A stretch of DNA of 64,000 nt, taken from Corylus avellana. Lineage: Eukaryota; Streptophyta; Magnoliopsida; Fagales; Betulaceae. How positions within the stretch are numbered: the first letter of the stretch is position 1; every line of letters starts with the position of its first letter. The stretch lies in NCBI RefSeq assembly GCF_901000735.1, contig NC_081545.1, forward strand, positions 4,818,583 to 4,882,582, written 5' to 3'. Positions 44,508 to 57,245 of this stretch are shown here, one piece after another. The notes beneath the pieces are model-generated. The model made no database searches. It was given only the letters and a program-made list of their open reading frames with translations, and was not told the DNA's origin. Position numbers and translations under genes: made by a program.

Positions 44508-45171
44508 CTGCACAAGAAAAGGGAAAGCTAATATTATACCATCGCATCCAGTTACCAATACAAATATGGTGGTTCTTCAGCCAGGGATGATAAGATGAAA
44601 TGCAGATGAAGCTGCAGTTTCTAAATGAAGTAATGCTATTTAACTTAATTGTTGCTGAATTGATTTAGTTTTACTTGTATCATCAAGAAACTTTAGGAGA
44701 ATATTTGGGTTTCTTCTGCCTGCTATAGGATCCATGCTATCTTTTCTTAAGAAATGGTTATTTAGTATGTAGGAACAGGAATCAACCTTAAGTCGACTAC
44801 TAGCATAGGATCCGCATAACCCACACTTATGATAGCTTCACTCATTTCACAGTACATTCTGGAATACCAAAAGGGAGGCCCATCTTTCTGCCATCTTCTT
44901 CTTCTTGTTTTTCGTATTTCAAACAAGTCAGTAACAAGGCAACAGGCAAAGGAGAGCAGAGAACCAATATCATATCGATCACATGGGTAAAGTCCAGGTC
45001 ACTTACCACAAAATGGATTCATAGTAGACATCTGCACAACTTACAAAAAAAAAAAAAAAAGATGATTTTGGACTCAATTCTTTCAGTCGGCTCCAACAAA
45101 TTTGCACTCCATAAAATTCTGAAAACATAAAAACTAATGTCATCAATTAATGATTAGGGAGGAAAAATTAC
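44508..45171. other. Noncoding, module C'
   Basis: Inverse counterpart of 9673-10355; the ACA repeat is replaced by a CTT-type run near 44898. No gene seen. Confidence 0.45.
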
Positions 45172-46185
45172 ATTTTATCATATTAAAATTTGCAAATAAT
45201 GCAATAGTACTCTGCTATCAATAGTCCACCACAGGAAGGAATTGTGAAAACTGGTCTCAAGCACGGCATGCATAATATTTCAGCCGTAGCTTTCCTGCAA
45301 ATAAACATTGATACTAAAAACATTATCTATGGAAGTCCACTGTTAATCAAGCAAACAATATAAGGGCAAACTTACATATCCATTAATTTCACTGACTTTA
45401 TCAGGGCAGAATCTGCATGTATAAAACTTGCCACAACACTCAGCAGAGTTTGCAATTTCTTTCGTAGTTCTTACTCCCAAATACTTGCTTCATTGATCCA
45501 TAAAACAACAAAGAACATTCAAGTAAATCTTCATAATTTGAAATTTCACCAGTTGTTGCTCCAGCATTCAAGTATATCATTCCATCCAGCATTGAAAGTG
45601 AGATCACTATGATCCATACTTTCATAGGCATCACTGTCTAATATTTTAAATTTGTAACACAAAAAATTAATAATAACAATTTGAATCTTCAACACACTAA
45701 ATTTTATAAAGTATATTTAGATATAACAGAACCATGAATATAAATTGCAAAGAATATATGCAAAGGCAGCACTAACAATAACACTGCACTAACAAAAGAC
45801 ACATAAACAGAGCAGTTGGCAAACATAATCTTCAATTCCAGTCAGTACCCTTAGAGCACAACAACCAATTTCACTTGAAGACAAGCAAGCAAGTTGAAGA
45901 ACCTGCAAATGCAAAATACTAGTTAGATGGCTTTTAAGGACAGCTAGGACTCTTGATCATATCTTTCAAGTTCTAAATGCTGATAAAAAGTGTTCAACAA
46001 ATTGAAGGCAGAATACTAATTAAAAATGTAAAATATGGTTAACTGAATGGCCCCTTTCCACATGCTCATCTCATTCTCATTCCTGCAACATTTACTCACC
46101 CGATCTTCCTCAGCATGGAAGTCCTCTATATATTGTCTACAAGTGAGGCTGACATATCTGAGCAAATTGCATAAACCCCCCCAAA
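45172..46185 (-). pseudogene. BRUTUS-like E3 ligase fragment, module C'
   Basis: Minus strand, exons in BTS order: hemerythrin-type exon ending at 46100 (donor GTGAGT), exon from 45902 (VL-LACLSSSEIGCC), exon 45637-45376 (GATTGEISNYEDLLECS, KQVFGSKNYERNCKL; donor GTAAGT) and exon 45294-45172 (KATAEI onward). It lacks the ~1.5 kb insertion and the doubled exon seen in A and B, so it shows the older arrangement. Confidence 0.78.
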
Positions 46186-46235
46186 AAAATTTTTGTTTTT
46201 GATAAGTAATGTTGTATAAATCAAAAGTGCAAAGG

Positions 46236-46335
46236 NNNNNNNNNNNNNNNNNNNNNNNNNNNNNNNNNNNNNNNNNNNNNNNNNNNNNNNNNNNNNNNNN
46301 NNNNNNNNNNNNNNNNNNNNNNNNNNNNNNNNNNN
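46236..46335. other. Assembly gap, 100 N
   Basis: Standard 100-N gap between the C' BTS fragment and the C copy of the CNL. Confidence 0.99.
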
Positions 46336-49300
46336 CAACAAGAAGAAGAAAATTACCGTCTAATTGGTGGCTCAAAACCACTTATTCGAAAAGTCTGGGA
46401 CGTGAGCAATCTTTGGCCAATCCTCTCCTGTTCCTTGTTCACATCTTTTCTCCAAGTGAGGACACTCCACAATTCTCAAAAGACGTAAAGAGGTGAGGCG
46501 GCGCATGCCTTCAGGCAGTGATATTAAATTGGGACAATTGCTGAGCCGAAGGTCTGAAATGAATTGAGGTCACCTATCCACTCCGGTAAAGATATCAAAC
46601 TAGGCCAGTCCTTAATGGAAAGAGATTGCAAAGTGGTAACATGTCTAAGCTCCATTGGGAGAGACACCAAGCTCCTAACTTTTAATATACGTAGTTCACG
46701 AAGTCCTGTGGGTCCAAGGCATTGTGCTCCCTTCTCATCCTCATTGCTGATAAGTTCCATGACGTCATCAATAAACAGATATTCAAGTTTCAGTGAGATG
46801 TTGGAAGAGTGGAGATAGTTTTACTCGCAGTTTACCATAGCGCCCAATATTCAGTGTCCGAAGAGAAGTGAGGTTTTGCAGCCACTCCTTTGGAAGATAT
46901 TCAAGTTCCTCTAAACCCTCTAGTTGAAGAAACTTCAATTTGGAGAGATCGGAAAAGAGAGAGGAAGTGGAGGGTGTTGTTTGGCTCCCTGGTGTTGCCA
47001 CTGGTATTAGAGACATCATAGGGCAATTCCTGATAACTAAATTAGAAAGGCAAGGAAATGATGGGAATAATGGAAGACAATGATGTCGTTCATGCTCTCC
47101 TGTTACTTTTTCCCTCATCCTCCACCAGCCCTTCAACTTGGGCAAATTCTCAAGACTGAGATTTGTGAGGGGAAAAGAAGACACGTCACTACCATCATTG
47201 ATTATGTACTCCAGCGCAATCAAGTTTTCAAGATCAAGCCTCATGAGAGAAGGGAATCGGTCCAATGGTGGGATGTGTTGACACCATTTACAATTTCTTA
47301 TGGAAATATAAACCAATTTCGAGAGGGAAGACACCCAGCTAGATAACCTCACACCTGGATACCCATTTACTTCAAGCCGTTTCAAATTTTGGTTTGGCCG
47401 AAGGTTTTCCAATAGTTGTTCGTCGTTTGCAATTGCCTTACCAGTTACCACTATCATCACCGGCTTCTGGGTCCCACTCTAAATCTAATTTGTGAAGGTT
47501 TTTATTCGTCTCCAAGTTTGCAGCCTGAGCTTCTAATGGAGAAGATCTCAAAGTACTCTAAACCCTTGATACATAATTTTCCACCCAACGTATTAAAACC
47601 ACCTAGCTCGCATGGCCCACCCTTTTGCTTTGGAACAGAACTTTCCATCTTCCCTAAACTGTACATTTTCAATGTTTGAAGAGCAGTCAACTTTCCCAGT
47701 CCATGCGGCATATGAGTCAAGCTATCACACCCATCAAGTGTAAGATACATAAGACTAATCAAGTTTCTAGTGTCTACAGGCAATTCTTTAAGCCCACGAC
47801 AATTGTGAAGTCTTAGTATTTGCAAATTCTGTAATTTAGTCATAGAAGTGGGAAGTAGTTTTATATCTTTATTCTCGGAAAGATCAAGAAATTTTGGATG
47901 TTTTAACTTTCCAATGAAATTTGATACTTCCTAAATATTCGAGTTACTCAAATTCAAGGCACGCAAGCATTTAAAACTTGAAATAAGTGTATCATAGACT
48001 CGCTTATTCCCCTCAAGTACTGATTGACCATATCCATAAAATATTGGAAAACGCGGCAAAAGCAATCTCATTTTGTCTGCCTTGAACAAGGGAGCTGGAA
48101 TATCCCTTAATGAATTTAAAGAATCAAAGGCCACATGGCGAGTTTTTTCAACTACATTTTTTGCATTTGAAGTTGAAATTATGGACTTGGCTCCCGCTAC
48201 TGACTGTGCAAGATCATGAATAAGGTCATGCATTTTGCATTGGTAAATATCCCCATACGCATTGATATTTATGTCTTGGAAAAACGACCGCCAAAGCAAA
48301 TCCTTAAAATACTCGAGACCAACATCTTCAAGTCGGCTCTTTTCATCTAATAAATGAATAAAGCCTTGAGCTATCCATAATTGAATCAACTCATCCACTT
48401 TAATTCCATAATCTTTTGGAAACGACGAACAAAATGCAAAACATTGCTTCAAGTGTGGTGGGAGATGATCATAACTCAACTTAAGTATTGGGAAAATACC
48501 TTTCTCTTGTTGAGTTATTTTGTAAAGTTCATTGTTTTTAAAAGACAACCAATAAACTTCTGAGTTGTTGAAGTATAATAGACTTGCTATGCTCCTTATA
48601 GCAAGAAGAACTTGTGCACACTTTTGTACGATCTCCCATCCGATTTCTACTAGCTTTGGATTCTTTGGCTCTTCCTCGTCTTTAAATGCCATTTTCTTAA
48701 ATAAATTTCATGAATCACTTTCAGATAGACCTCTCAAAAGATACGGTAACACTGTGCATGTAATATTTGCAACTTTTACACTGCGTGTAGTAATCAAAAT
48801 TTTGCTTCCTCTCAAGCCACCCAATAACAATGTCTCAAATCTCAACCATGTATCACGATCTTCATTCCATACATCGTCTAAAACAAGTAAATATCGCTTC
48901 CCATCAATTTTTTCTCGAAGCTGACGTTGCAACAAATTCATCTCAAGGCTTTTAGGTTTCCTTCCAGTTGCGCATTCTATGATCTTTTGAACAATAGTTC
49001 TAATATCAAAAGGATCAGAGACACACACCAACAACATAAGATCAAAATGACTTTGGACCTCGTCATCATTAAACACATGTTGAGCAAGTGTGGTTTTGCC
49101 TAGTCCACCAATCCCAACTATGGGAATGATGGAAACGTTCCTTTTCACATCAGAATCCAAAAACAATTGATCTTTAATAGCCTTTTTTTCACCCTCCCTC
49201 CCAATAACTTCTTGGTCAGGTACAAAAGAGTGTGTATCTTCTCTCCTTTTACGCTCAAGCTGGCGTTTAGTGAAGCTAAATTTGATCCTATCAGCTGCGA

Positions 49301-49970
49301 TGTCATCCAATCTTGTCCTAACTGCCTTGATCCTATGACCCATTTTATGGCAATATAAAAGCTGGTTCAAATTGGAAAAGAAGATGCGTACCTGTAATAC
49401 CCCCAAATATTTAGTATGGTCCATTCTGAAAAGTTAAAACATTTTTTGGACTATGTGTATAATTAAGGAAAATATGAACATCATATTTGTAATTATTGTA
49501 AGTTTAAGTTAGGTTTTGTTTTGATTGTTTCATTTACTACTACCAATTCAAATCCGTTCATTGTGATGGTTTTAGAATTCCTCTACCATTGAATAGTTGG
49601 GTTTAACATTATAATGGAGGGGGGTAATTTATGTGACTTTTTCAGACTCCATTTGCTCCTTGAAAAGATGTCGCAACTTAATTAACAATACATTTTAGCA
49701 TATGTGTTTTTTTTTTTTTTTGGTAGCAGCATATGGTTAGTTTTCTTACAAATGAGACTATTTTAGGTAAGACTGCATTTATAGCAAATGTAAGGATAAA
49801 GAAAACAGACAAAAGAGGGAATATAGATGCATCTATATATGTCAAAATGATACATGAAAACATGCTTTATGTAACACCACAATTTTTTATTTTTTATTTA
49901 TCTATTTATTTTTTTATTTTTTATTCAAATGAGGAAAGGGATAACACCCCATATTTGATATAAGTTGGAA

Positions 49971-50108
49971 TGAGTTTTGGCCAATGTCTTGGGCTTTTAG
50001 ATATGTGAACCAATGTCATTGGCGGTAGTGAACTTAATATGAGTTTTGGCCAATGTCTTGGGCTTTTAGATATGTGAACCAATGTCATTGGCGGTAGTGA
50101 ACTTAATA
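49971..50108. repeat. 69-bp tandem duplication
   Basis: 49971-50039 and 50040-50108 are two almost perfect copies (TGAGTTTTGGCCAATGTCTT...), indicating a recent slippage or duplication event. Confidence 0.9.
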
Positions 50109-50549
50109 TAAATTGGATCAAAGCCCCTAAAAGAGATTATAAGAGATAATTAATTTCTTAACCTAATGGTCTAATCCATGGCATAGTCTTATCCCTAATA
50201 ATGGGCATAATTTAATGTTTCAGTCATAATTTTGTAAGATGATAGTTTTTAACCAAAAACTTATTTAAGTCTATCTGTACAAGATGTGTCGATATTTTTG
50301 GAACAAAATATTGTGCTTTAAAAATGACGTTTATAATGATGTTCATTCATGAAAAAGACAGACGATCTAATACCTAAAGCCCATAGTGATTATTGGTGTG
50401 AATAGTGTCTTTTAAAATAAGTCATGAGCATGGATTTTTGGGCTAAATCAGAAACTTTTATAGCCAAAAATCACTTTTAAATGGCTCCTTTGAGTGGTAA
50501 AACACTTCTACACACTAACCCTCTCAAAACTATATTAAGAAAATAAGTA

Positions 50550-50860
50550 GGAAAAAGTCAACATACTCCTCTCAAACTACAATTCAATTGATAATATCTC
50601 TAACTACAATTCAATTGATAATATCTCTCAAAACTTTCAATTGTGACAATGTCCTCTCTAAAGTACCAAAACATTGTCAATGACCCCCAAGGCTGGTAAA
50701 GAAGATAAAATTGTCCCTATAGATTTCTCAATAAGACAAAAATACCCCTATAAATTCGAGAAAAAAAAAGTTAAAAAAAAAATTTAATTAAAAAACGTTT
50801 TTAATTTTATTTTTTCATACGGAAATGTTTAATTTTATTTTGAAACATAAATTTTCATTT

Positions 50861-50901
<41 letters not shown>

Positions 50902-51218
50902 TTTTTTTAAATTACGTTTTAAAAAACAAAAATGTTTATATTTTTAAATGGAAATTTCTATTTAAAAAAATTATAAAACAAAACTAGAAAAAACGAATTA
51001 ATTTGGCCTCCTCTTTGATTTTATATTTTCATTTTTTGTTTTATATTTTTTCTAGAAGTTTTAGTATTTTTTTATTTTATTTTACAAACGATAGTTTCTT
51101 CATTGGGAGGACATTGACATTGTTTTGATAGTTTGGGAAGGGTATTGTCACAATTGAAAGTCTGAAGAGGACGTTCTCAATTGGGTGATAGTTTGAGAGG
51201 GGTACCTGGACTTTACCC
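50550..51218. mobile_element. Mutator-type MITE or foldback element, 669 bp
   Basis: Starts GGAAAAAGTCAACATACTCC and ends GGTACCTGGACTTTACCC; the arms share CTCTCAAACTA and further inverted blocks. 9-bp target duplication AAATAAGTA at 50541-50549 and 51219-51227. No coding capacity; the core is A/T homopolymer. It is in the CNL C intron. Confidence 0.82.
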
Positions 51219-52269
51219 AAATAAGTAATTTCTTATATATGGCATCAAGAAGAGCATCAGGTTAAATTTGGAAACTTTAAGTCCATGGCAAGTTTAGTTG
51301 GGGGAAATGCTAAACATCCCAAATTTCCTTTCAAAAATTGGTTTCCAAATGATGTGTCACCATCTCATGAGTTGGTAACACACTTTTCAAAATAATAAAT
51401 CTCATGAGATTGTAACACATAATCTGAGAATCAACTTTTGAAAAGAAAATTTGAAATGCGTAGCACTCTTTTAGTTGGTTATTTGATCAAATTAAATTTC
51501 ATTAAGTGAAAATCCTTAGTTGTGTTTTGGGCCAATGGGCCAAGTGACCAAGTGTAGTGCTATAGTTTAAGTCAATTTAGTGAGTTGTGGGCCTTATTTG
51601 GTTAACCTAGTTAGCAGGAAGTTCAAATGCACTTTATGATGAAATTACCTTGAGAGTTTAATTATTCTGCAAAGTGTAGTTTCATAATTGAATGACTAAG
51701 TAATATGTATCACTTACAAATGTGTTTAATTTTTAATGATTATGATATTAAGTTTCATCTTAAAATGTTTTAATGGTATGTACTTGTATTGCATTAATTA
51801 AATGATGTCAATACTTCACGTTTTAAATGTTGCCACATGATTTAAAAGCTCAAGGTATCAAAATGTTTTATAAGCTACATGAGTAGAAATGTTCAATTTT
51901 TATTTATTTATTTATTTTTAAACCAGTACAAATGTTCATTTATGAATGAAAGTTTCTGAAAATTAGGAAAGTTTTTATTTTAGGAAATTTTCCAAATTAA
52001 GATAAGTTTCTAAATAAGGAAAGTTCCCATTTAAGGAAACGTTTCCAATAGAGAAAGTTTCATGAAAGGAAATGGTACCCCTTCACACATTTTAAGTTAT
52101 ATGATTATTGAAAGTTTAAGAAAGTGGTCTACATACTGTGGATGGTTTAAATTTCCCGCCTTGAACTCTAAAATATATCGAGCTGGCCTTGTAGTACCCA
52201 ATTAGATTTCACTACATGCCAAGATCATTTGACGTGGCCTTGGTGAGGACCTAATGAGTTTAAGAGCAG

Positions 52270-52456
52270 GAGTTTGTAACGTACACTCTGGTCTCATATT
52301 GGAAGATGAGGTAGAACGTGAGTAGTTTATAAAGCTCAGTGTCACCTAATAAGTAGGGAATGTGAGACTTGCTATTCATAACTATCTTTATAAACCACCC
52401 ACTCTATGTGAGCTACTTCTCATCTTCTTAATATGTGACCGAGGTGTTACACCATA
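52270..52456. repeat. TRIM LTR remnants in head-to-head arrangement
   Basis: 52374-52456 is the inverse of the TRIM LTR start found at 41760 (ends GGTGTTACA). 52273-52345 is a diverged forward LTR start (TTGTAACGTACACTCTGG). Upstream sequence 52190-52270 resembles the TRIM interior. It is a rearranged fossil of the same family. Confidence 0.65.
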
Positions 52457-52581
52457 TTTTATTTTCATTTTCATTTGTTTTAATGTTATTATAATTTTTA
52501 GGTATTTAGTTTTTAAATTTTTTAATGAAAGCATATGGCCATGTGTCAATTTTTGAATGACAATGACCTAGACTAGCTTCC

Positions 52582-52617
<36 letters not shown>

Positions 52618-53309
52618 TATACGGAAGTTAGATACAAGTAACATCTCCATTTTTTTTTTTTTAATATTTTTGGCAATCCAAAATATTTTTCAGAAATTAT
52701 TTCATGGCAAAACAATCCAAGCTTACTTAAAATGATATATATTTGCTCTGGCTTGTGTTGTGAAAAATATTCGTATGCAGGTCTGGGAATGCTTTACTTA
52801 CAGACAACGTCATATGCAGATTTATTAATTTACCTGTTTTGCCTTCTTATCCCATGTCATCACTTGCCGGCGCAGAAGTTCAGTGGAGTAGTCATCTAGC
52901 AAGTCATCCGCGTCGTACATGGCATCCTTTAGTTTTTCAAGCCAATCTTTGACGGCATGGTTCTTGGCCTGCTGCTCCTCCGCATCCAAAAGCATAGCTT
53001 GGATGGTGGAAACCGTGTTCCGGAGCTTTTGATGCTCTTCTTTGAAACTCTAGAGCAGTCCAATCTCTTGGACAACAAGAGAGCCCAAACTCTGAATGAT
53101 ACCCTCAGCAGTGCTGAAGAGAACTCCTTCGGCCATTTCTTGTTGGTAAATTGAGTGAATGCTAAAAGCTGCTGTTGATTCAGGGAGAGGAGTTGGAGCA
53201 TAGAATTAAGAAAGATGTGTTTGCTGTGAAGCGCATGGACATGGTCAATTGCCATAAAAAGAACTAAAATGCCCATAAAAAATCCCAAGAGAAAAAAATT
53301 GTAACAAAA

Positions 53310-53330
53310 AATAATATTATATATGGAGAG
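53310..53330 (-). promoter_or_regulatory. Possible TATA region of CNL copy C
   Basis: On the minus strand CCATATATAATATT lies about 180-190 bases before the exon 1 ATG, a plausible distance for a plant TATA box. The MITE at 53391 sits just upstream of it. Position and sequence only; no direct evidence of use. Confidence 0.3.
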
Positions 53331-53390
53331 AGCCATCGACTTTGAATACAAAATTATTAATGTATTAATGTATTATCAAGTTAGAATTAT

Positions 53391-53788
53391 GAAAAATTAT
53401 TTTCCAAAGTTGGCAGTTTTCACGACAATAAAGTTTCAATTTTTGCAATCCACCCCCACGAAGTTTCAATTTTTTTTCAATTCGACCAATATTATCTCAA
53501 AATTCTCATATTGCCCCTAATTTTTATTTATTTTTTTATTTTTTATGAAAAAAAAAAATTTTGGGGTGCAAAAATGGCCACATGGCTGTAGCCACCCCAA
53601 ATTTTTTTAAATTTTTTTATAAAAAAAAAAAAAAAAAAAAAAATTAGGGGCAATATGAGAAGTTTTGGATACAATTTGTCAAATTGCAAAAATTTGAAAC
53701 TTTGGGGGGTAGATTGCAAAAAATTGAAACTTTGATGTTCGAATTGAAAAATGCTGTCAACTTTGGGAGGATAAACTGTAATTTTTCC
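53391..53788. mobile_element. Mutator-type MITE, 398 bp, upstream of CNL copy C
   Basis: Second member of the family at 40756-41166: shares the CAATCCACCCCCAC block, GGGGTGCAAAAATGGC and the right end GTAATTTTTCC. 9-bp target duplication TAGAATTAT at 53382-53390 and 53789-53797. The left terminus is diverged. It lies ~255 bp upstream of the CNL start codon. Confidence 0.85.
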
Positions 53789-53797
53789 TAGAATTAT

Positions 53798-54339
53798 TGT
53801 GCGAATGCAAATAAAATATATATGGCGTCCTGATCAATTTCTAAGAATACAGACAAGATGCAGGCGTCTATCACAATGCATAAGTAAGAATCCAAAGCAA
53901 AAGTTGGTGTAAGTCAAGTGTCGGGGAGTTGCTTTCTTCACCCACCCAATTTACTTTCTTTTTATTTCCCTCGCCGGCCTTCACCCACCCACTTGCTTTT
54001 ATTTGGTTTCTATGGTTGTCTATAGTGAATGTTCTTCATAGAAAACCATGTGCGTTGTTAATTTGAAAAGAGTCCATCACATCTAACGGCCATGTGCGTT
54101 TCTCTCATATTGTACTTCTTAAATCTTCTAATAATCTAATTAACCATTTGTGTACCATATTCTAGGGTGTGCTTTATTGGCTTTCATAATAAAATTTTGT
54201 GTCTAATTAGTGTAAACTACCATGAATTCTCAATTTTTGATGAGGCTATATAAAAAAATTCCAACCAATAGTTTTCAAATATCCACTAAATTCACCAGAC
54301 ATGATCACTTGGTTGAAATAAGATCATGCAATTATATAT
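53798..54339. other. Intergenic, no gene seen
   Basis: AT-rich DNA with no recognised feature. Confidence 0.6.
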
Positions 54340-55470
54340 AACGTGTATACTATTCATTAATATTTGCCACTTAACCATTTATTGACGTGGCAGTTAATGA
54401 CACGTTACTAAAATATTTAGTAACATGGAAAACTCCACACATAATCATTTGGTGATGTGTCATAAATAACACGTTACCAATTGGTAACGTATCATAATTA
54501 ACCACACGTTACAATAGGGCATTGGGAACTTGCGACCAGCTAGTTTCCAATATTTTTTTCCCCCATTTTCTCTCTTTCTTCCCTCATATTTTTTTTCTAC
54601 CTCCCCCACACAGGCCTTCTCTTCTATCTTTTTTCTCTCTATCTTTTCCTTTCTCTTCTTCAAAGAAGAGGGAATTTCCTCTCTGGCACTAGCCTCTCAC
54701 AATACTCTCTGTCTCTCTCTCTCTCTCCGGCAGGTCCAGCCTCTCTCCATCCATCTCCTCAAGTATATATATTCCTCATTATATATATAGCTTGTGTTTT
54801 GCATTAATATATTGGGGTTTAATATATATAGCTTGTCTTTCTATTGTTAGAAAAAATGGCTAGGTGGAAACAAGCCAAAGAACAGGCTGAAAAGGAGATA
54901 GCTGAATATCGGGCCTAAATGGAGCTCAAGTTCCAGAGGAAAGTTGCAAATGTTTGTATATGTTATTGAAACTGATTCAAGGCATTCTGAGTTCTATGAT
55001 ATTATTTGATGGTTTATTAAATCTGATTCCATGACATTATTTGAAAAAAAAAATTAGATTCCATGATATCAACTGTGTTGCGTTTGGATTTTTGAAAATC
55101 AGATTCCATAATATTATTTGAAAAAAAAAATTCCGGAAAAAGAAATTTGAAAAAAAAAAATTTCAAATTTTTGTCCAGAATTTTTTTTTTTAATAATTTT
55201 TTAAACTTTAGTAACATATCAAGTTTGATACGTCACCATTTGGTGACGTGTCAAACTTGACATGTTACTAGGGATTTAGTAACGTGTCAGTTACCATTTA
55301 GTAACGTGTCAGAAATTGACACGTTACTAAATCTCTAGTAGTTACGACCAATTTGGAAACGCCCCAAACATATTACCAATAACACATTACTAACATTTAG
55401 TAACGTGTCAACAGCCTTGACACGTCACTAACGGTCCGTTACCAAAAAATTGAATTTTCGTAGATAGCAT
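54340..55470. mobile_element. CACTA-like non-autonomous element with captured gene fragment
   Basis: Arrays of GTAACGTGTCA / TGACACGTTAC in both orientations occupy about 54380-54520 and 55205-55440, facing each other around a core of non-transposon character. This is the same architecture as the element at 1039-2110 but with a different motif. The right end (AATTTTCGTAGATAG) is only loosely like a CACTA terminus, so exact ends and superfamily are uncertain. The core contains a V-ATPase subunit G exon fragment. Confidence 0.55.
54850..54955 (+). pseudogene. V-type ATPase subunit G exon fragment captured in a transposon
   Basis: After an intron-like acceptor (CTATTGTTAG) the sequence reads KMARWKQAKEQAEKEIAEY, then RA, a TAA, then MELKFQRKVAN. 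Plant VHA-G proteins have KMARLKQAKEEAEKEIAEYR followed by a Gln and M-EFQRK. The TAA replaces the Gln codon (CAA or CAG). The upstream CT-rich part (54580-54770) looks like a 5' UTR and intron. The true protein is a stalk subunit of the vacuolar proton pump; this ~35-codon piece cannot substitute for it. Confidence 0.78.
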
Positions 55471-57245
55471 TTCATCAACCAAATAAATTTTCATAATATT
55501 ATAAACTACCCAACTTATTCTAAATCAATAATTAGTTTTGCTTACTATGTATATGAAATAATTACTTTTTAAAAAATATTTTGACAAAGCCCTTACTAAT
55601 AAAACAATCTTACGTACGTATTCATCAACTTTTGCTTATATATCATCTCTAGTTAACAAAGAATATGATGATACATTTAATTTTTTGTGTGATATAAAAA
55701 AACTTAAACTAATAATTATTTAATTAATACTTTAAGAGTAGGTATATCAAGAAAATGTAATATAGCGGTAGTAGAGCAAAGAGTGAGACGAGAGATCAAC
55801 AGATTATAAAGAGTAGGAGTTGTAAAGGAAAAGAGAAGGAGGAATTACGAAAAGAATAAAGTTAGTTTTACTATGATTACTTTTAGAAATAAAGGTTTTT
55901 TTTTGTTTTTTTTTGAAAATTAATTTATATAATTTATTCACATCAAATAAGTTAAATAACCTTTATAGAGAAAGTAAGAGGTTGACCATGATCCTGAATT
56001 TTTGGGCTTTCTTGACACAATTTCTAAGCAAAACAGGTACCCTTTTCACCTTTTGATTGGAGTAACTCTGTTTGGTCATGGGTAGCAGCAGGGGCCTTGG
56101 TAACATCCAAAGGTATATATTCAAATATTTTTTGTTGCTTCACGTCCAAGTTAAGAGAACAGCCAAAGAAGAAGCAATTAATTTCTATCAAACTAATATC
56201 CGGTAGAGTTAAACTGAGCTATAACCTCATCTAACTCCATCAATGCATTAATAAAAATCAAGGTGATTTACACTAAAATAAGCTCATCGTAAAAAGGGGT
56301 TGTTGAATTTAGAGGTGTGTTTGAGCAATTTCAAAAATTTCAGGGTGTTCACATCTGTTATTTTACATGTTTGTATGGCTTAATTAAAATGATTCATGTC
56401 TTGACTTTTGCTTAATTGTATTGTGGCCAGTTTCACTATTAATTTGTGCATCTCCAGATTTAAATATCAAGATCGTGCTTCTAATCCAAACAAATTAAGC
56501 TATCAAACTCATTTTAAAAAACATATAGAAATTCCAATACCCAAACGACTCTTGAGGGGGCACCACTTTCAGCTTATAATCTACCTCTTCCCCAAGGTTT
56601 CCTTTAAGAGGAAAAAAAAACTTCACTTAATTTAGAGTGACTGGAGGCATGGAAAATAACAGAAAATAACATCATGATCATGAGCACCCTCTTCACAAAA
56701 ACCTCAAGATCCTCCTCCTGTCAAGCATCCTACCACTTCAACTTTTAGATCCTTATGATCTTTGAGAAGATCATTACAAGCTCGATGCTTAAGATTCTAT
56801 TCCGGCCAAGAGTACCATAGTTGCCAAATTTGGTACAGAAATACCCACATGATTCCCATAACCCATTTCATGAATTACTTGCTGCTTCCTAAGCATGCGT
56901 CCATCAAAAAATTACCAATGAAATTAAATTTTTGCAAGTGAACATAATTGGTAATTGGAATATATATATATATTTCATCCGTGAAAATTGGCAATTTATT
57001 TTGGATTACATTTAACCACATTATATATAAAAGGACATAATTTTGTACCCATTGAATTGAACAAAAAGCGATAATGAAATCTATTTAATTTGTTGGTTTT
57101 CAATGGACCTTAATTTTGTCGACACCCTTAGAGGAAAACAAAAGCCATTGAGAATAATGTTGAGATAATGAAGAGAGAAACACCATGTAAAAATTGCAGA
57201 AAAATCCCAATTGAGTATTCTAACAAAATTAGTATTCTAGCAAAA
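55471..57245. other. Intergenic, no gene seen
   Basis: AT-rich DNA. A 75-codon ORF at 56408 has no recognisable similarity. Contains a (TA)n run at 56961-56971. Confidence 0.6.

Larger units (their letters stand above)
49392..52833 (-). other. Intron of CNL copy C, repeat-filled
   Basis: No exon recognised inside. It contains a 69-bp tandem duplication, a 669-bp Mutator-type MITE, TRIM LTR pieces and long A/T runs (50863-50908, 52580-52616). Positions 51940-52080 have repeated AGTTTCC/GGAAA motifs of unknown origin. The 100 bp next to exon 2 are shared with the region before CNL copies A and B. Confidence 0.7.
46372..53136 (-). pseudogene. CNL (RGA-type NBS-LRR) pseudogene, copy C, two exons, nearly full length
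   Basis: Exon 1 (53136-52834, 101 codons) encodes an Rx_N coiled coil starting MAEGVLFSTAEGIIQSLGSL, with DAEEQQAKNHAVKDWLEKLK and DDLLDDYSTELLRR, and ends KKAKQ before a GTAAAT donor. Exon 2 starts 49391 after ATTACAG, phase 0 (VRIFFSNLNQLLY). It carries P-loop GIGGLGKTTLAQ, kinase-2 LLVLDDVWNED, RNBS-B GSKILITTRS, RNBS-D LKQCFAFCSSFPKDYGI, MHD (KMHDLIHDLAQS) and LRRs, ending GTGEDWPKIAHVPDF at 46372. It is inactivated by stops at 53050 (TAG for Trp), 48708 (TGA for Trp) and 47931 (TAG for Gln), a one-base insertion near 47550, a 7-bp duplication near 47440, and frameshifts near 46805 and 46545. The 3.4 kb intron is filled with repeats. It is the best template for the cluster's gene structure. 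Confidence 0.9.

Noticed and set aside
52930..53351. 140-codon minus-strand ORF
   Set aside because: Out of frame with the Rx_N exon that occupies the same DNA; it is a shadow.
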